Shown one piece after another: positions 1 through 6,136 of a stretch of DNA of 16,079 nucleotides; the first letter of the stretch is position 1, and every line of letters starts with the position of its first letter. A program made the position numbers and the translations under genes. The DNA is from Chloroflexota bacterium (GTDB lineage: Bacteria; Chloroflexota; Dormibacteria; Dormibacterales; Dormibacteraceae), in NCBI GenBank assembly GCA_005880175.1, contig VBJR01000371.1, positions 4,066 through 20,144 of the forward strand, read 5' to 3'. The notes under the pieces are model-generated. The model was not told the origin of the DNA. It searched no databases and saw only the letters and a program-made list of their open reading frames with translations.

Positions 1-57
1 GCGCTGCGCGCGTTCCGACGTGCCGCCGATGAACGAGGACTCCATGACGCGAGCTGA
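1..57 (+). CDS. ECF sigma factor, 3' end only (partial)
   Basis: Frame 1 is open from the window edge and encodes ALRAFRRAADERGLHDAS before a TGA. The first residues resemble the last helix after region 4 of ECF sigma factors, which often ends in an ALRALR-type arginine-rich helix. The main support is context: an RskA-type anti-sigma factor starts inside this gene's last codons, and such pairs are normally sigma first, anti-sigma second, translationally coupled. Only 18 residues are visible, so the identity is inferred from the partner more than from the sequence. Confidence 0.55.
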   Translation, partial: ALRAFRRAADERGLHDAS

Positions 58-781
58 TCCGGGCCTGCCCCACCTGGACCTCGGGGGCTACGTGCTGGGC
101 GGGCTGGCCGAGCCCGAGCGCGAGGCCTTCGAGCGCCACCTGGCCTCCTGCCCGGACTGCCGGCGCGAGCTGGCCGAGCTGCGCGCGACGCCCGGGCTGC
201 TGGACGAGGCGGCGGACCCGGTCGACGTGCCCGCCCACCTGGAGTCCCGGGTCATGGCCGCGATCGCGCGCGAGCCCGAGATCGGCGCGGGGCTCCCGCT
301 CCTGCCCCGGCCAGCCCGGGGCCGCTGGACGCCGGCCTGGCCCCTGGCCGCCGCCGCGGCCCTGGCGATCGCGTTCGTGGCCGGTCTGGGCGTCGGCCGA
401 GGGCTTCCCGGCACGCAGCCGCCCACGCCGGTGCCCGCCGCCCAGACCATCCGCCTCGTCGCCGCCGGCGGCGGCGCCGCGTCGGGCGTCGCGACCGTCC
501 GCCACGAGACCGCCGGGTCCGTCATCGAGCTGCGCGTGCGCGACCTGCCGCCGCCCCCGCCGGGTCACTTCTACACGTGCTGGCTCGTCGCCGCCGACGA
601 CACGCCGCAGCACCAGGACCGCGTCAGCGTCGGCAGCTTCACGACCACCGGCGCGGGCGACGCCACCGTGCGCTGGCAGACGGCCGCGGACCTGGCGCGC
701 TACCCGAGCCTCGGCGTGACGCTCGAGCCGGACAACGGCAACCCCCTCCACCAGGGTCCGAAGGTGCTCGCCGCCGCCTGA
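44..781 (+). CDS. RskA-family anti-sigma factor with zinc-finger N-terminus
   Basis: Membrane-anchored anti-sigma factor that probably holds the upstream ECF sigma factor inactive until a signal triggers its proteolysis. The N-terminus carries a zf-HC2 type motif (HLASCPDC, H-x3-C-x2-C), the anti-sigma zinc-finger signature. One transmembrane helix follows at about residues 95-120 (WPLAAAAALAIAFVAGLGVG). The extracytoplasmic C-terminal half matches the anti-sigma-K RskA domain, with the typical run from IELRVRDLPPPPPGHFYTCWLV to the end. ATG 44 was chosen because GAGGA lies 4 nt upstream; GTG 20 and ATG 29 are in-frame alternatives. The start lies inside the upstream reading frame (14 nt overlap), which supports translational coupling. 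Family assignment is firm; the identity of the partner sigma factor is inferred. Confidence 0.85.
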   Translation: MTRADPGLPHLDLGGYVLGGLAEPEREAFERHLASCPDCRRELAELRATPGLLDEAADPVDVPAHLESRVMAAIAREPEIGAGLPLLPRPARGRWTPAWPLAAAAALAIAFVAGLGVGRGLPGTQPPTPVPAAQTIRLVAAGGGAASGVATVRHETAGSVIELRVRDLPPPPPGHFYTCWLVAADDTPQHQDRVSVGSFTTTGAGDATVRWQTAADLARYPSLGVTLEPDNGNPLHQGPKVLAAA

Positions 782-801
782 TGGCGGCCGATTGAACCGT
801 T

Positions 802-817
802 CGGAGCGCTCGCTCCG
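802..817 (+). terminator. short hairpin after the anti-sigma gene
   Basis: A 5-bp stem, CGGAG/CTCCG, encloses a 6-nt loop about 20 nt after the anti-sigma stop. No U-tract follows. It could be a weak terminator or processing site, and the 128-nt gap before the next gene holds nothing else that I recognise. Confidence 0.2.
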
Positions 818-909
818 TAGTGCTGTCCGACCGCCGATGAGGGCGACGCGGACGGCGCGCAGTCCGCCAGCCCGACCCGGCACCGGACCACGTGACTGGA
901 GGACCCGAG

Positions 910-1599
910 ATGACCTCGTTCCTGCGACGACCGGCTCGCCCGCTGGTGGCGATCGCGCTGCTGGCGGCTGCCGCGGCGCTCGCCCTGGGCTTCACCGCCG
1001 CGCGCGGCGTGAGCGCCAACGCCGGCGGGCCGCCCGACGTCACCCACTTCCAGCTGGTGGCGAACCCGAAGTTCGCCAGCTGCATCGCCCGCTTCCCCGG
1101 CGATCCGGCCCGGGCCCCGCGCGCGGACGTGACCGTCCAGCGCGGCAACCTCAACGACACGCTGACCCTGCGCATCCACGACATCAAGCCGAACCTGGCG
1201 TTCGACCTGTTCACCGTCCAGCGCAGCTCGCTGGGCGCGGACGGCAAGCCCGACCCCACGGTCACCAGCTTCGGGATGGCCTGGTACCAGTCGGACGTGC
1301 AGGCCGACAAGAACGGCAACGGCACGGTCCGCGTGCGCACCATCCTGCTCGACCAGATCTTCGGCTTCGACCCGGACGTCAACCTGGCGCCGACCAACAC
1401 GTTCCACGTCGGCTTCTGGTTCAACAACCCGGCCGACGCGCAGGCGTGCGGTTTCGACGTGACGAAGCCGACCCCGTTCAATGGCGAGCACCGCGCGGGA
1501 CCGCTCGCGATGATCAGCCTCCCCAGCGCCACCACCGGCCTCGGCCCGCTGTGCGTGAACCCCGACACGTCGGTCACGCCGGCGCGCTGCAACCCGTAA
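910..1599 (+). CDS. secreted protein of unknown function
   Basis: I do not recognise a family. The protein has 229 residues. The start at ATG 910 is set by GGAGG at 898-902, 7 nt upstream; an in-frame GTG at 892 would lie before that site. Residues 1-37 form a Sec-type signal peptide: a basic stretch (RRPARP), a hydrophobic Ala/Leu core, then a polar VSANAGG region where cleavage is plausible. The mature part is rich in Asp, Asn and Thr, has three cysteines (C in ASCIARF, QACGF and GPLCVN, plus a fourth near the C-terminus in ARCNP), and ends in a short Cys-Asn-Pro tail, so disulfides outside the membrane are possible. It follows the sigma/anti-sigma pair on the same strand, so it could be a regulon member, but it has its own ribosome binding site and 128 nt of upstream sequence. 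Confidence 0.7.
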   Translation: MTSFLRRPARPLVAIALLAAAAALALGFTAARGVSANAGGPPDVTHFQLVANPKFASCIARFPGDPARAPRADVTVQRGNLNDTLTLRIHDIKPNLAFDLFTVQRSSLGADGKPDPTVTSFGMAWYQSDVQADKNGNGTVRVRTILLDQIFGFDPDVNLAPTNTFHVGFWFNNPADAQACGFDVTKPTPFNGEHRAGPLAMISLPSATTGLGPLCVNPDTSVTPARCNP

Positions 1600-1623
1600 C
1601 CGACACTCCTTTCCCCCGAACGC

Positions 1624-1652
1624 GCGGGCGGCGGACCGGGTCCGTCGCCCGC
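1624..1652. terminator. long hairpin between convergent genes
   Basis: A GCGGGCG/CGCCCGC outer stem continues through one G-T pair into CGGAC/GTCCG, giving about 13 bp around a tiny loop. It sits between the convergent stops at 1599 (+) and 1657 (-). No T-tract follows on either strand, so termination by this structure alone is uncertain; a shared bidirectional barrier is plausible. Confidence 0.45.
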
Positions 1653-1656
1653 TCGC

Positions 1657-2409
1657 CTATTCGCTCGGCGGCTCGTCCACGGCGGCCGGCGCGGGCGGCG
1701 CCGCCACCGGGTCCAGCTCGTCGAGGATCTCCACCTCGCGCTGCTTCCAGATGTCCACGACGTCCTGCACGGCCTTCAGGTCCGTGTCGCCGAGGGCGCA
1801 GGCGCCTGCCGGCGTCACCGTGGCCAGCCGGATCGCCCCGCCCAGGCCCAGCGCCGCGGTGGCGATCGCGTTCTCGACCGTCCGGTACGCGAACGCCTGC
1901 GCCTGGACCAGGCTCAGGGACGGCAGCCGGTAGTGCTCGATGCTCCGGTACGCGTGGACGGCGTAGATCGAGCCCGACCCGATGGCCGTGAAGTGCCCGC
2001 GCTCGCACCACTGGCGCACACCGCTGGAGTCGATCTCGAGCAGCCACTGGCCGCCGGCCCCGTACCCGCCGAAGAGGTACGCGCTGGCGCCCTCCTCCTC
2101 CGGATCGCCCAGGATCTCCGCCGCGATCTCCCGCTGCACCGCGCTGACCCGCGTGTGGATCTTGCGCGCGCCCAGCTCGTGGTCCTGCGCGAATGCCCGC
2201 ACGATCTCGCCGGCGTGCCGGTTGACCGCGTGCTCGACGCGCTGGATGGCGCCGACCGTGCCCGCCCCGGCCCACGCGATCCGGTCGGCCATGACGTGCA
2301 GCTTCTCCGTGTCCTGCTTCGTGTACTGCCCCGGCGTGAGCAGCGTGGACTGGCTGTCCGCGGCGAGCACGATGCCGTCCCTGCAGCAGATGGCCAGCGC
2401 CAGCGTCAC
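1657..2409 (-). CDS. orphan proteasome-type Ntn hydrolase, end of mycofactocin operon
   Basis: Predicted N-terminal-nucleophile peptidase of the proteasome beta/HslV fold, 250 residues. Directly after Met comes Thr (TLALAICCRDGIVLAADSQS), so removal of Met alone would expose the Thr1 nucleophile and no propeptide is needed. Numbering from that Thr, Asp17 sits in the AADS motif and Lys35 (TEKLH) matches the usual Lys33 with a two-residue insertion. A GSGS motif at about 143-146 corresponds to the conserved Ser129 region. The last 25 residues are a Pro/Ala/Glu-rich tail. It is longer than HslV and close to Anbu or beta subunits in length, but its N-terminus does not look like Anbu. No alpha subunit or ATPase is nearby. 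Its start overlaps the upstream gene by 4 nt (ATGA), and it closes a six-gene run beginning with mftA. The substrate is unknown. Confidence 0.8.
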   Translation of the reverse strand: MTLALAICCRDGIVLAADSQSTLLTPGQYTKQDTEKLHVMADRIAWAGAGTVGAIQRVEHAVNRHAGEIVRAFAQDHELGARKIHTRVSAVQREIAAEILGDPEEEGASAYLFGGYGAGGQWLLEIDSSGVRQWCERGHFTAIGSGSIYAVHAYRSIEHYRLPSLSLVQAQAFAYRTVENAIATAALGLGGAIRLATVTPAGACALGDTDLKAVQDVVDIWKQREVEILDELDPVAAPPAPAAVDEPPSE

Positions 2410-2864
2410 GGCTTCTGGAACACGGAGTTGACGGCGTACTCGGGATACAGCCGGTACACGTCGTTGAGCAGCGTGCGGAACGAGCGCTCTGTGACCCAGT
2501 CGCGCAGCGAGCGCAGCAGGTCCAGCCGCTCGGGCGGCGCCGAGCCGCGCAGCGCCTCGACGGCGCGCGCGCCGGCGCCCGTCAGCGTGTAGCGGGGCGA
2601 GGAGGCGGTCGCCTCCCGCTCGACGCGGAGCAGCCCCTGCTCGACCAGCCGGTCCAGGTCCGGGTAGATCGCGAAGCTGAACGGGCCGTAGTGGTAGGGC
2701 ACGAACTCGTACTTCTCGCTGCCGGCCGCCTTGGAGCGCTCCGCGAACAGGAACAGGCTCTTCTGGATGCGGACGCGCTCCAGCGGCCGCGGTGTCCCGT
2801 CGAACAGCAGGAGGAGCCAGTCGCGCGGCTGCAGCCCCGGGCCGTCGCCCACCGGCGTGTCCAT
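2406..2864 (-). CDS. YwgA/Panacea-like winged-helix protein
   Basis: Small cytoplasmic protein of 152 residues. The segment RVRIQKSLFLFAE (about 31-42), then FVPYHYGPFSFAIYPDLDRLVEQGLL (about 54-79) and RYTLTGAGARAV (about 91-102) follows the layout of YwgA-like and Panacea/SocA-like (DUF4065) proteins: a helix with xQKLLFF-type sequence, a Y-GPFS/GPxS motif, a helix, and a wing ending in YxLTxxG. Panacea proteins are known as antitoxins, and Caulobacter SocA acts as a proteolytic adaptor. No toxin-like gene adjoins this one. It lies 10 nt after the GNAT gene and shares ATGA with the proteasome-like gene, so the two are almost certainly co-translated. DNA binding and an adaptor role are both possible; I cannot separate them from sequence. 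Family placement is by motif recognition and moderately secure. Confidence 0.6.
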   Translation of the reverse strand: MDTPVGDGPGLQPRDWLLLLFDGTPRPLERVRIQKSLFLFAERSKAAGSEKYEFVPYHYGPFSFAIYPDLDRLVEQGLLRVEREATASSPRYTLTGAGARAVEALRGSAPPERLDLLRSLRDWVTERSFRTLLNDVYRLYPEYAVNSVFQKP

Positions 2865-2874
2865 CGGCCTCAGA

Positions 2875-3798
2875 TCATACGGTCGGGGTGCGCCGGCGCA
2901 GGTGGAGCAGGCCGACCTGGCGCACGAACCCGAGCGCGTCGTTGACCGCCAGCATCGGCGCGTTGCGCGCGTTGTTGTTCGTGACCACGTAGCGGCGGCC
3001 GGTCTCCCGGACCGCCTCGCCGGACACGACCTTGAGCGCCCGGGCCAGGCCCCGTCCCCGGTACTCGGGCAGCACGCCCGTCAGCGCGTTCAGGTACTCG
3101 CCGGCCTGGAGCGGGAGCAGCGTGGCGAGGCCCACCGGCGTGTCGCCGTCGTACGCCAGGACCGAGATCATGCCCTCCAGGTCCGCCACCTCGCGCTGGA
3201 AGTACGAGCGGTCGGGCGGCTCCGTCTGGTCGGGGACGTCCCGGAACAGGCGCACGAACAGGTCGAACAGGAGCTCGGGGTCGTCGGCGGCGCCGAACCG
3301 ATGGAACCGCAGCCCCGACGCCTCCGCCCGCTCGACGGCGCCCCGGTGCGGGGCCGGGTCGAACGCGTCCAGGTCGAGGCGCGACCGGAACGTGTGGTCG
3401 AACACCGCGAACCCGCGCCGCTCGGCCCACGCCCGCGACTCGCCGTCGTCGTCCCTGGTCGCCGTTCGGACCTCGGCCGGCCGGCGCTCGGCCACCACCT
3501 CCTCGACGGCCGCCAGCATGGCCCGGCCGTGGCCCCGGCGCCGGTGCCCGGGCCCGGTCGCGACGAAGGCCGACACGCAGTTGGTCACGAACTCGTCGTC
3601 GGCCACGCTCGCGACCGCCACCATCCGGCCGTCCAGCCCCCCGACCAGGTTCCGGCGGAGGCTGGAGGCCGGCGCGCGCGCCTCGGTCTCGAGCCAGCGC
3701 TCGCGGTCGAGGTTCCCCATCCGGGTTGCGTTGCGCAGCGCCAGGAACGCGTCCAGCTCGCGCTCGGGGTCGAGCGCGCGGACCCGCAGTGAGCCCAT
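2875..3798 (-). CDS. tandem-GNAT acetyltransferase within mycofactocin operon
   Basis: Predicted acetyl-CoA dependent N-acetyltransferase of 307 residues with two GNAT folds. The N-terminal copy has an acetyl-CoA loop GHRRRGHGRAM at about 84-94; the C-terminal copy has EYRGRGLARAL at about 245-255, followed by the usual C-terminal block NNNARNAPMLAVNDALGF (about 274-291). The second copy has the better conserved signature, so it is the likelier active domain. Two-domain GNATs of this length include mycothiol synthase, but I see no specific MshD signature and do not assign that function. The gene starts 9 nt after the mftC stop with no strong ribosome binding site, suggesting coupled translation. 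A GNAT is not among the classical mftABCDEF genes; it could modify the mycofactocin peptide or its glycosylated form, or be unrelated. Confidence 0.8.
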   Translation of the reverse strand: MGSLRVRALDPERELDAFLALRNATRMGNLDRERWLETEARAPASSLRRNLVGGLDGRMVAVASVADDEFVTNCVSAFVATGPGHRRRGHGRAMLAAVEEVVAERRPAEVRTATRDDDGESRAWAERRGFAVFDHTFRSRLDLDAFDPAPHRGAVERAEASGLRFHRFGAADDPELLFDLFVRLFRDVPDQTEPPDRSYFQREVADLEGMISVLAYDGDTPVGLATLLPLQAGEYLNALTGVLPEYRGRGLARALKVVSGEAVRETGRRYVVTNNNARNAPMLAVNDALGFVRQVGLLHLRRRTPTV

Positions 3799-3807
3799 GC
3801 CGGCGGG

Positions 3808-4878
3808 CTACGCGGGCCGGATCGGCCGCGGGCTCAGCGCCAGCGGGATCACCGTGGCGGTCGGCCCGCTGTCCGGGGCGAACACGCACTCCGGGTCGGG
3901 GTCGTCCAGGGCGGTGCCGGTGAAGTGCTTCACCGCCATGCAGCCGCCGTGGCACCGCCCGTACGCGCCGCACGTCCGGCACTGGCCGCCCACCTCCCAG
4001 CCGCGCAGCCGCTCGAACAGCGGCGACCCCGACCAGATGCCGGCGAAGGACGACTCCCGCACGTTGCCGGCCTTGAACTCGTCGGCGAGCACGAACGGGC
4101 AGGCGTAGACGTCGCCACGTGGGTCCACGCAGCAGACGATGCGGCCCGCCCCGCACATGTTCAGCCCGTCCAGCGGCGCGCCCAGCGCCGACAGGTGGAA
4201 GAACGAGTCCCCGGTCAGCACGTCGGGGTGGGCGCGCAGCCACGCGTACAGCCCGCGATTCTGCTCCTGGGTCAGCTTCAGCGCGTCCCACACCTCGCGG
4301 CCGCGGCCGGATGGCCGCAGCCGGGTCACCCGGAGATGGCCGCCCATGCCCGTGACCATCGTGTGGAGCTCGTCGAGCTGGCCGAAGCTGCGTCGCGTGA
4401 CCACGTGGTTGACCTTGAAGGGGAAGCCCTCCTCGGCCAGCAGCTCCATCGCGCGGCGAGCGCGGCTGAACGAGCCGTCGCCCCGGATGGGGTCGTTCAC
4501 GCCGGGCGAGACCCCGTCCACGGAGATCTGGACGTCCAGGTAGTCGGTGGACGCGATCCAGCGGGCCGCCGCACGGTCCACGAGCGTGCCGTTGGTGCTG
4601 AACTTGACGCCGATCCGGCGCGAGATCGAGTGCTCCATCAGCTCGAAGAAGTCGGGCCGGGTCATCGGCTCGCCGCCGCCGACGTTGATGTAGAAGACCT
4701 TCATCGCGGCCCACTCGTCGAGCAGCGCCTTGGCCTCCGCGGTCGTCAGCTCGTCCGGCGCGCGCCTGCCGGACGAGGTGAGGCAGTGCACGCAGAGCAG
4801 GTTGCACGCGTACGTCATCTCCCAGGTCAGGCAGATCGGGGCCGCCAGGCCCTGGCGCAGCACGTCATACGACGACAT
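3808..4878 (-). CDS. mftC: mycofactocin radical SAM maturase MftC
   Basis: Radical SAM/SPASM enzyme of 356 residues that acts on the C-terminal Val-Tyr of MftA, oxidatively decarboxylating the tyrosine and then crosslinking it to valine. The SAM-cluster motif CNLLCVHC (C25, C29, C32; C-x3-C-x2-C) follows TWEMTYA, the arrangement seen in MftC. A GGGEP motif (about 68-72) binds SAM. The C-terminal SPASM region, roughly residues 240-335, has a full set of cysteines ([34 protein letters not shown]) for auxiliary clusters. The start at 4878 is supported by GAAGGGG 7 nt upstream and overlaps mftB by 14 nt. The assignment rests on these motifs and on the adjacent mftA and mftB, and is strong. Confidence 0.95.
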   Translation of the reverse strand: MSSYDVLRQGLAAPICLTWEMTYACNLLCVHCLTSSGRRAPDELTTAEAKALLDEWAAMKVFYINVGGGEPMTRPDFFELMEHSISRRIGVKFSTNGTLVDRAAARWIASTDYLDVQISVDGVSPGVNDPIRGDGSFSRARRAMELLAEEGFPFKVNHVVTRRSFGQLDELHTMVTGMGGHLRVTRLRPSGRGREVWDALKLTQEQNRGLYAWLRAHPDVLTGDSFFHLSALGAPLDGLNMCGAGRIVCCVDPRGDVYACPFVLADEFKAGNVRESSFAGIWSGSPLFERLRGWEVGGQCRTCGAYGRCHGGCMAVKHFTGTALDDPDPECVFAPDSGPTATVIPLALSPRPIRPA

Positions 4879-5134
4879 GGACGACCCCCTTCCGGCGCAG
4901 GCCCTCGAGCACGGTCAGCAGGCGGGGCAGCGCGGCTTCGTCGAGCTCGCCGCGCGCCACCAGGTCATCGGCGATCTCGCCCACCGGCCGCGCGGCGTCG
5001 GACTCCACGAACGGCAGCAGGCGCTGGTCGATGAAGAAGAGCTGGCGGTCGCGGTAGCTGTAGGCCAGCGCCCCGAACCGCTCCGGCCGCAGCGCGACCG
5101 CGTCGTCCAGCCGGACCCGCTCGCTCCGCTTCAC
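4865..5134 (-). CDS. mftB: mycofactocin precursor-binding chaperone MftB
   Basis: RiPP recognition element protein of 89 residues that binds the MftA leader and presents it to MftC. The N-terminal part [29 protein letters not shown] follows the typical MftB pattern (a V-L-P-E-FGAL-Y--R-L-F run), and the rest is the helical half of a PqqD-like winged fold. The start codon is GTG; an in-frame TAG lies directly upstream, so no longer version is possible. It begins 17 nt after the mftA stop, and its 3' end overlaps mftC by 14 nt, so the mftC ribosome binding site lies inside mftB. Small size and position between mftA and mftC make the assignment secure. Confidence 0.92.
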   Translation of the reverse strand: MKRSERVRLDDAVALRPERFGALAYSYRDRQLFFIDQRLLPFVESDAARPVGEIADDLVARGELDEAALPRLLTVLEGLRRKGVVHVVV

Positions 5135-5151
5135 CTACGGCTGGCGCGGGA

Positions 5152-5289
5152 TCAGTAGACCCCGCACATCCCGTCGATGGTGATCTCCCGGACCAGGAGC
5201 TCACCGAGCTCGTCGTCGCTCAGGTCCGCGCCGAAGTCCTCCTCGTCCTCGACGCCGACCGGCTCCGTCACGACTTCCTGCACGCTCAT
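5152..5289 (-). CDS. mftA: mycofactocin precursor peptide MftA
   Basis: Ribosomal precursor of the redox cofactor mycofactocin, 45 residues. It ends in EITIDGMCGVY, the diagnostic MftA C-terminus; in characterised systems the final Val-Tyr becomes the cofactor core after MftC action and cleavage after the Gly. The leader is strongly acidic (GVEDEEDFGADLSDDELGE) and somewhat longer than the roughly 30-residue mycobacterial peptide. The ATG at 5289 has no Shine-Dalgarno sequence, but TACACT ends 7 nt before it on the same strand, which suggests a leaderless transcript. It heads a compact six-gene operon running to 1657. The sequence evidence is close to definitive. Confidence 0.96.
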   Translation of the reverse strand: MSVQEVVTEPVGVEDEEDFGADLSDDELGELLVREITIDGMCGVY

Positions 5290-5296
5290 GTGGCCC

Positions 5297-5302
5297 AGTG
5301 TA
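5297..5302 (-). promoter_or_regulatory. putative -10 element of the mftA operon (TACACT)
   Basis: TACACT on the minus strand lies 7 nt before the mftA ATG, so transcription would start at or next to the start codon. No good -35 is seen; the position 17 nt further upstream (CCTACA) overlaps the opposing gene's -10. Confidence 0.5.
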
Positions 5303-5321
5303 AGGGCGGCCGGCGCTCGTG

Positions 5322-5327
5322 TAGGCT
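5322..5327 (+). promoter_or_regulatory. putative -10 element of the HAD/SDR operon (TAGGCT)
   Basis: TAGGCT lies 8 nt before GTG 5336, with no ribosome binding site between them, consistent with a leaderless transcript. Its -35 position (TGTAAG, 5299-5304) falls on the opposing mftA -10. Confidence 0.45.
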
Positions 5328-5335
5328 CACCATCC

Positions 5336-6136
5336 GTGGGACCGCGCGCCGTCGTCTTCGACTGGGGCGGCACGCTGACGCCGTTCCACACCATCGACCT
5401 GGCCGACCTGTGGGCGGTCGCCGCCCGCATCCTCGCGCCGGAGCGGGCCACGGAGCTGACGGCGGCGCTGCTGGAGGCCGAGCGCGAGTCCTGGGAGCGG
5501 GTCACGCGCCACGCCGGCATGGCCAGCGGCACGCTGGACGACCTGCTGGCCCGGGCCACGGAGCTGTCGGGCGTGGCGTTCGAGGCGGCCGTCCGCGACG
5601 AGGCGCTGGAGGCGCACCTGGAGGCGTGGACGCCGCACACGCTGACGGATCCCGAGGCCGCGCCGCTGCTGCGGGCGCTGCGCGAGCGCGGCGTCCGGAC
5701 CGGCCTGCTCTCCAACACCCACTGGCCCCGCGAGTGGCACGAGCGCATCCTCGCCCGCGACGGCGTCCTCGACCTGATCGACGTGCGCGTGTACACGAGC
5801 GAGCTGCGCCACACGAAGCCCCACGCCGAGGCGTTCCGGGCCGTGCTGGCGCCGCTGGGCGTCGAGCCCGCCGACGCCGTGATGGTGGGCGACCGGCCGT
5901 TCGACGACATCTCCGGCGCGCAGGCGGTGGGCATGCGGACCGTGCTGCTGCCCAACGACATCGTGCCCTCGGCCCCCGTCACGCCGGACGCCACGATCCG
6001 CCGCCTGTCCGAGCTGCTGCCGATCCTCGACGGCTGGCGCGACCCACCCCACGAAATCCGCACCCCCGGGTACCCCCCGCGGAGCGAGGAGGGTGGAGCC
6101 CCGCGATTTCGTGGGGACCCCGGGGACGGCCGATGA
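5336..6136 (+). CDS. HAD-superfamily hydrolase
   Basis: Cytoplasmic HAD hydrolase of 266 residues. Motif I is VVFDWGGTL with Asp9 as nucleophile; the usual second Asp two residues later is Gly, as in some HAD branches, so phosphatase activity cannot be assumed. Motif II is GLLSNTHW, motif III the lysine in RHTKPHAEAF, and motif IV VMVGDRPFDDISGAQ with its paired acidic residues. The last 30 or so residues (from DPPHEIR) are coded by an inverted-repeat element and do not look like HAD sequence. Start GTG 5336 was chosen because it opens right before motif I and follows the -10-like TAGGCT; longer in-frame starts would overlap mftA. It overlaps the next gene by ATGA and is divergent from mftA. 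The substrate is unknown. Confidence 0.8.
   Translation: MGPRAVVFDWGGTLTPFHTIDLADLWAVAARILAPERATELTAALLEAERESWERVTRHAGMASGTLDDLLARATELSGVAFEAAVRDEALEAHLEAWTPHTLTDPEAAPLLRALRERGVRTGLLSNTHWPREWHERILARDGVLDLIDVRVYTSELRHTKPHAEAFRAVLAPLGVEPADAVMVGDRPFDDISGAQAVGMRTVLLPNDIVPSAPVTPDATIRRLSELLPILDGWRDPPHEIRTPGYPPRSEEGGAPRFRGDPGDGR
6047..6116. repeat. 70-bp inverted-repeat element at the HAD/SDR junction
   Basis: Arms 6047-6058 (CCCCACGAAATC) and 6105-6116 (GATTTCGTGGGG) are perfect 12-bp complements; they extend inward by a few pairs with a one-base bulge. The interior contains the palindrome GGGTACCC and other GC-rich dyads, so the whole unit can fold into a long hairpin. It lies inside the HAD reading frame and ends 16 nt before the SDR start. 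Structure resembles a REP- or MITE-like palindromic unit; no second copy is present in the window. Confidence 0.65.

Noticed and set aside
3300..3798. Calling the tandem GNAT mycothiol synthase (mshD)
   Set aside because: Length and two-domain layout fit, but no MshD-specific block is evident and the operon is a mycofactocin one.
2870..4807. 645-codon open frame on the minus strand covering mftC and the GNAT gene
   Set aside because: It is an off-frame shadow: low complexity, Arg/Gly/Pro-rich, and the true mftC and GNAT frames carry all recognisable motifs.
5290..6132. Long N-terminal extension of the mycofactocin-type SDR through the HAD gene
   Set aside because: The SDR starts normally at ATG 6133 (MSDRVALVTG); the extension is an off-frame reading of the HAD gene.
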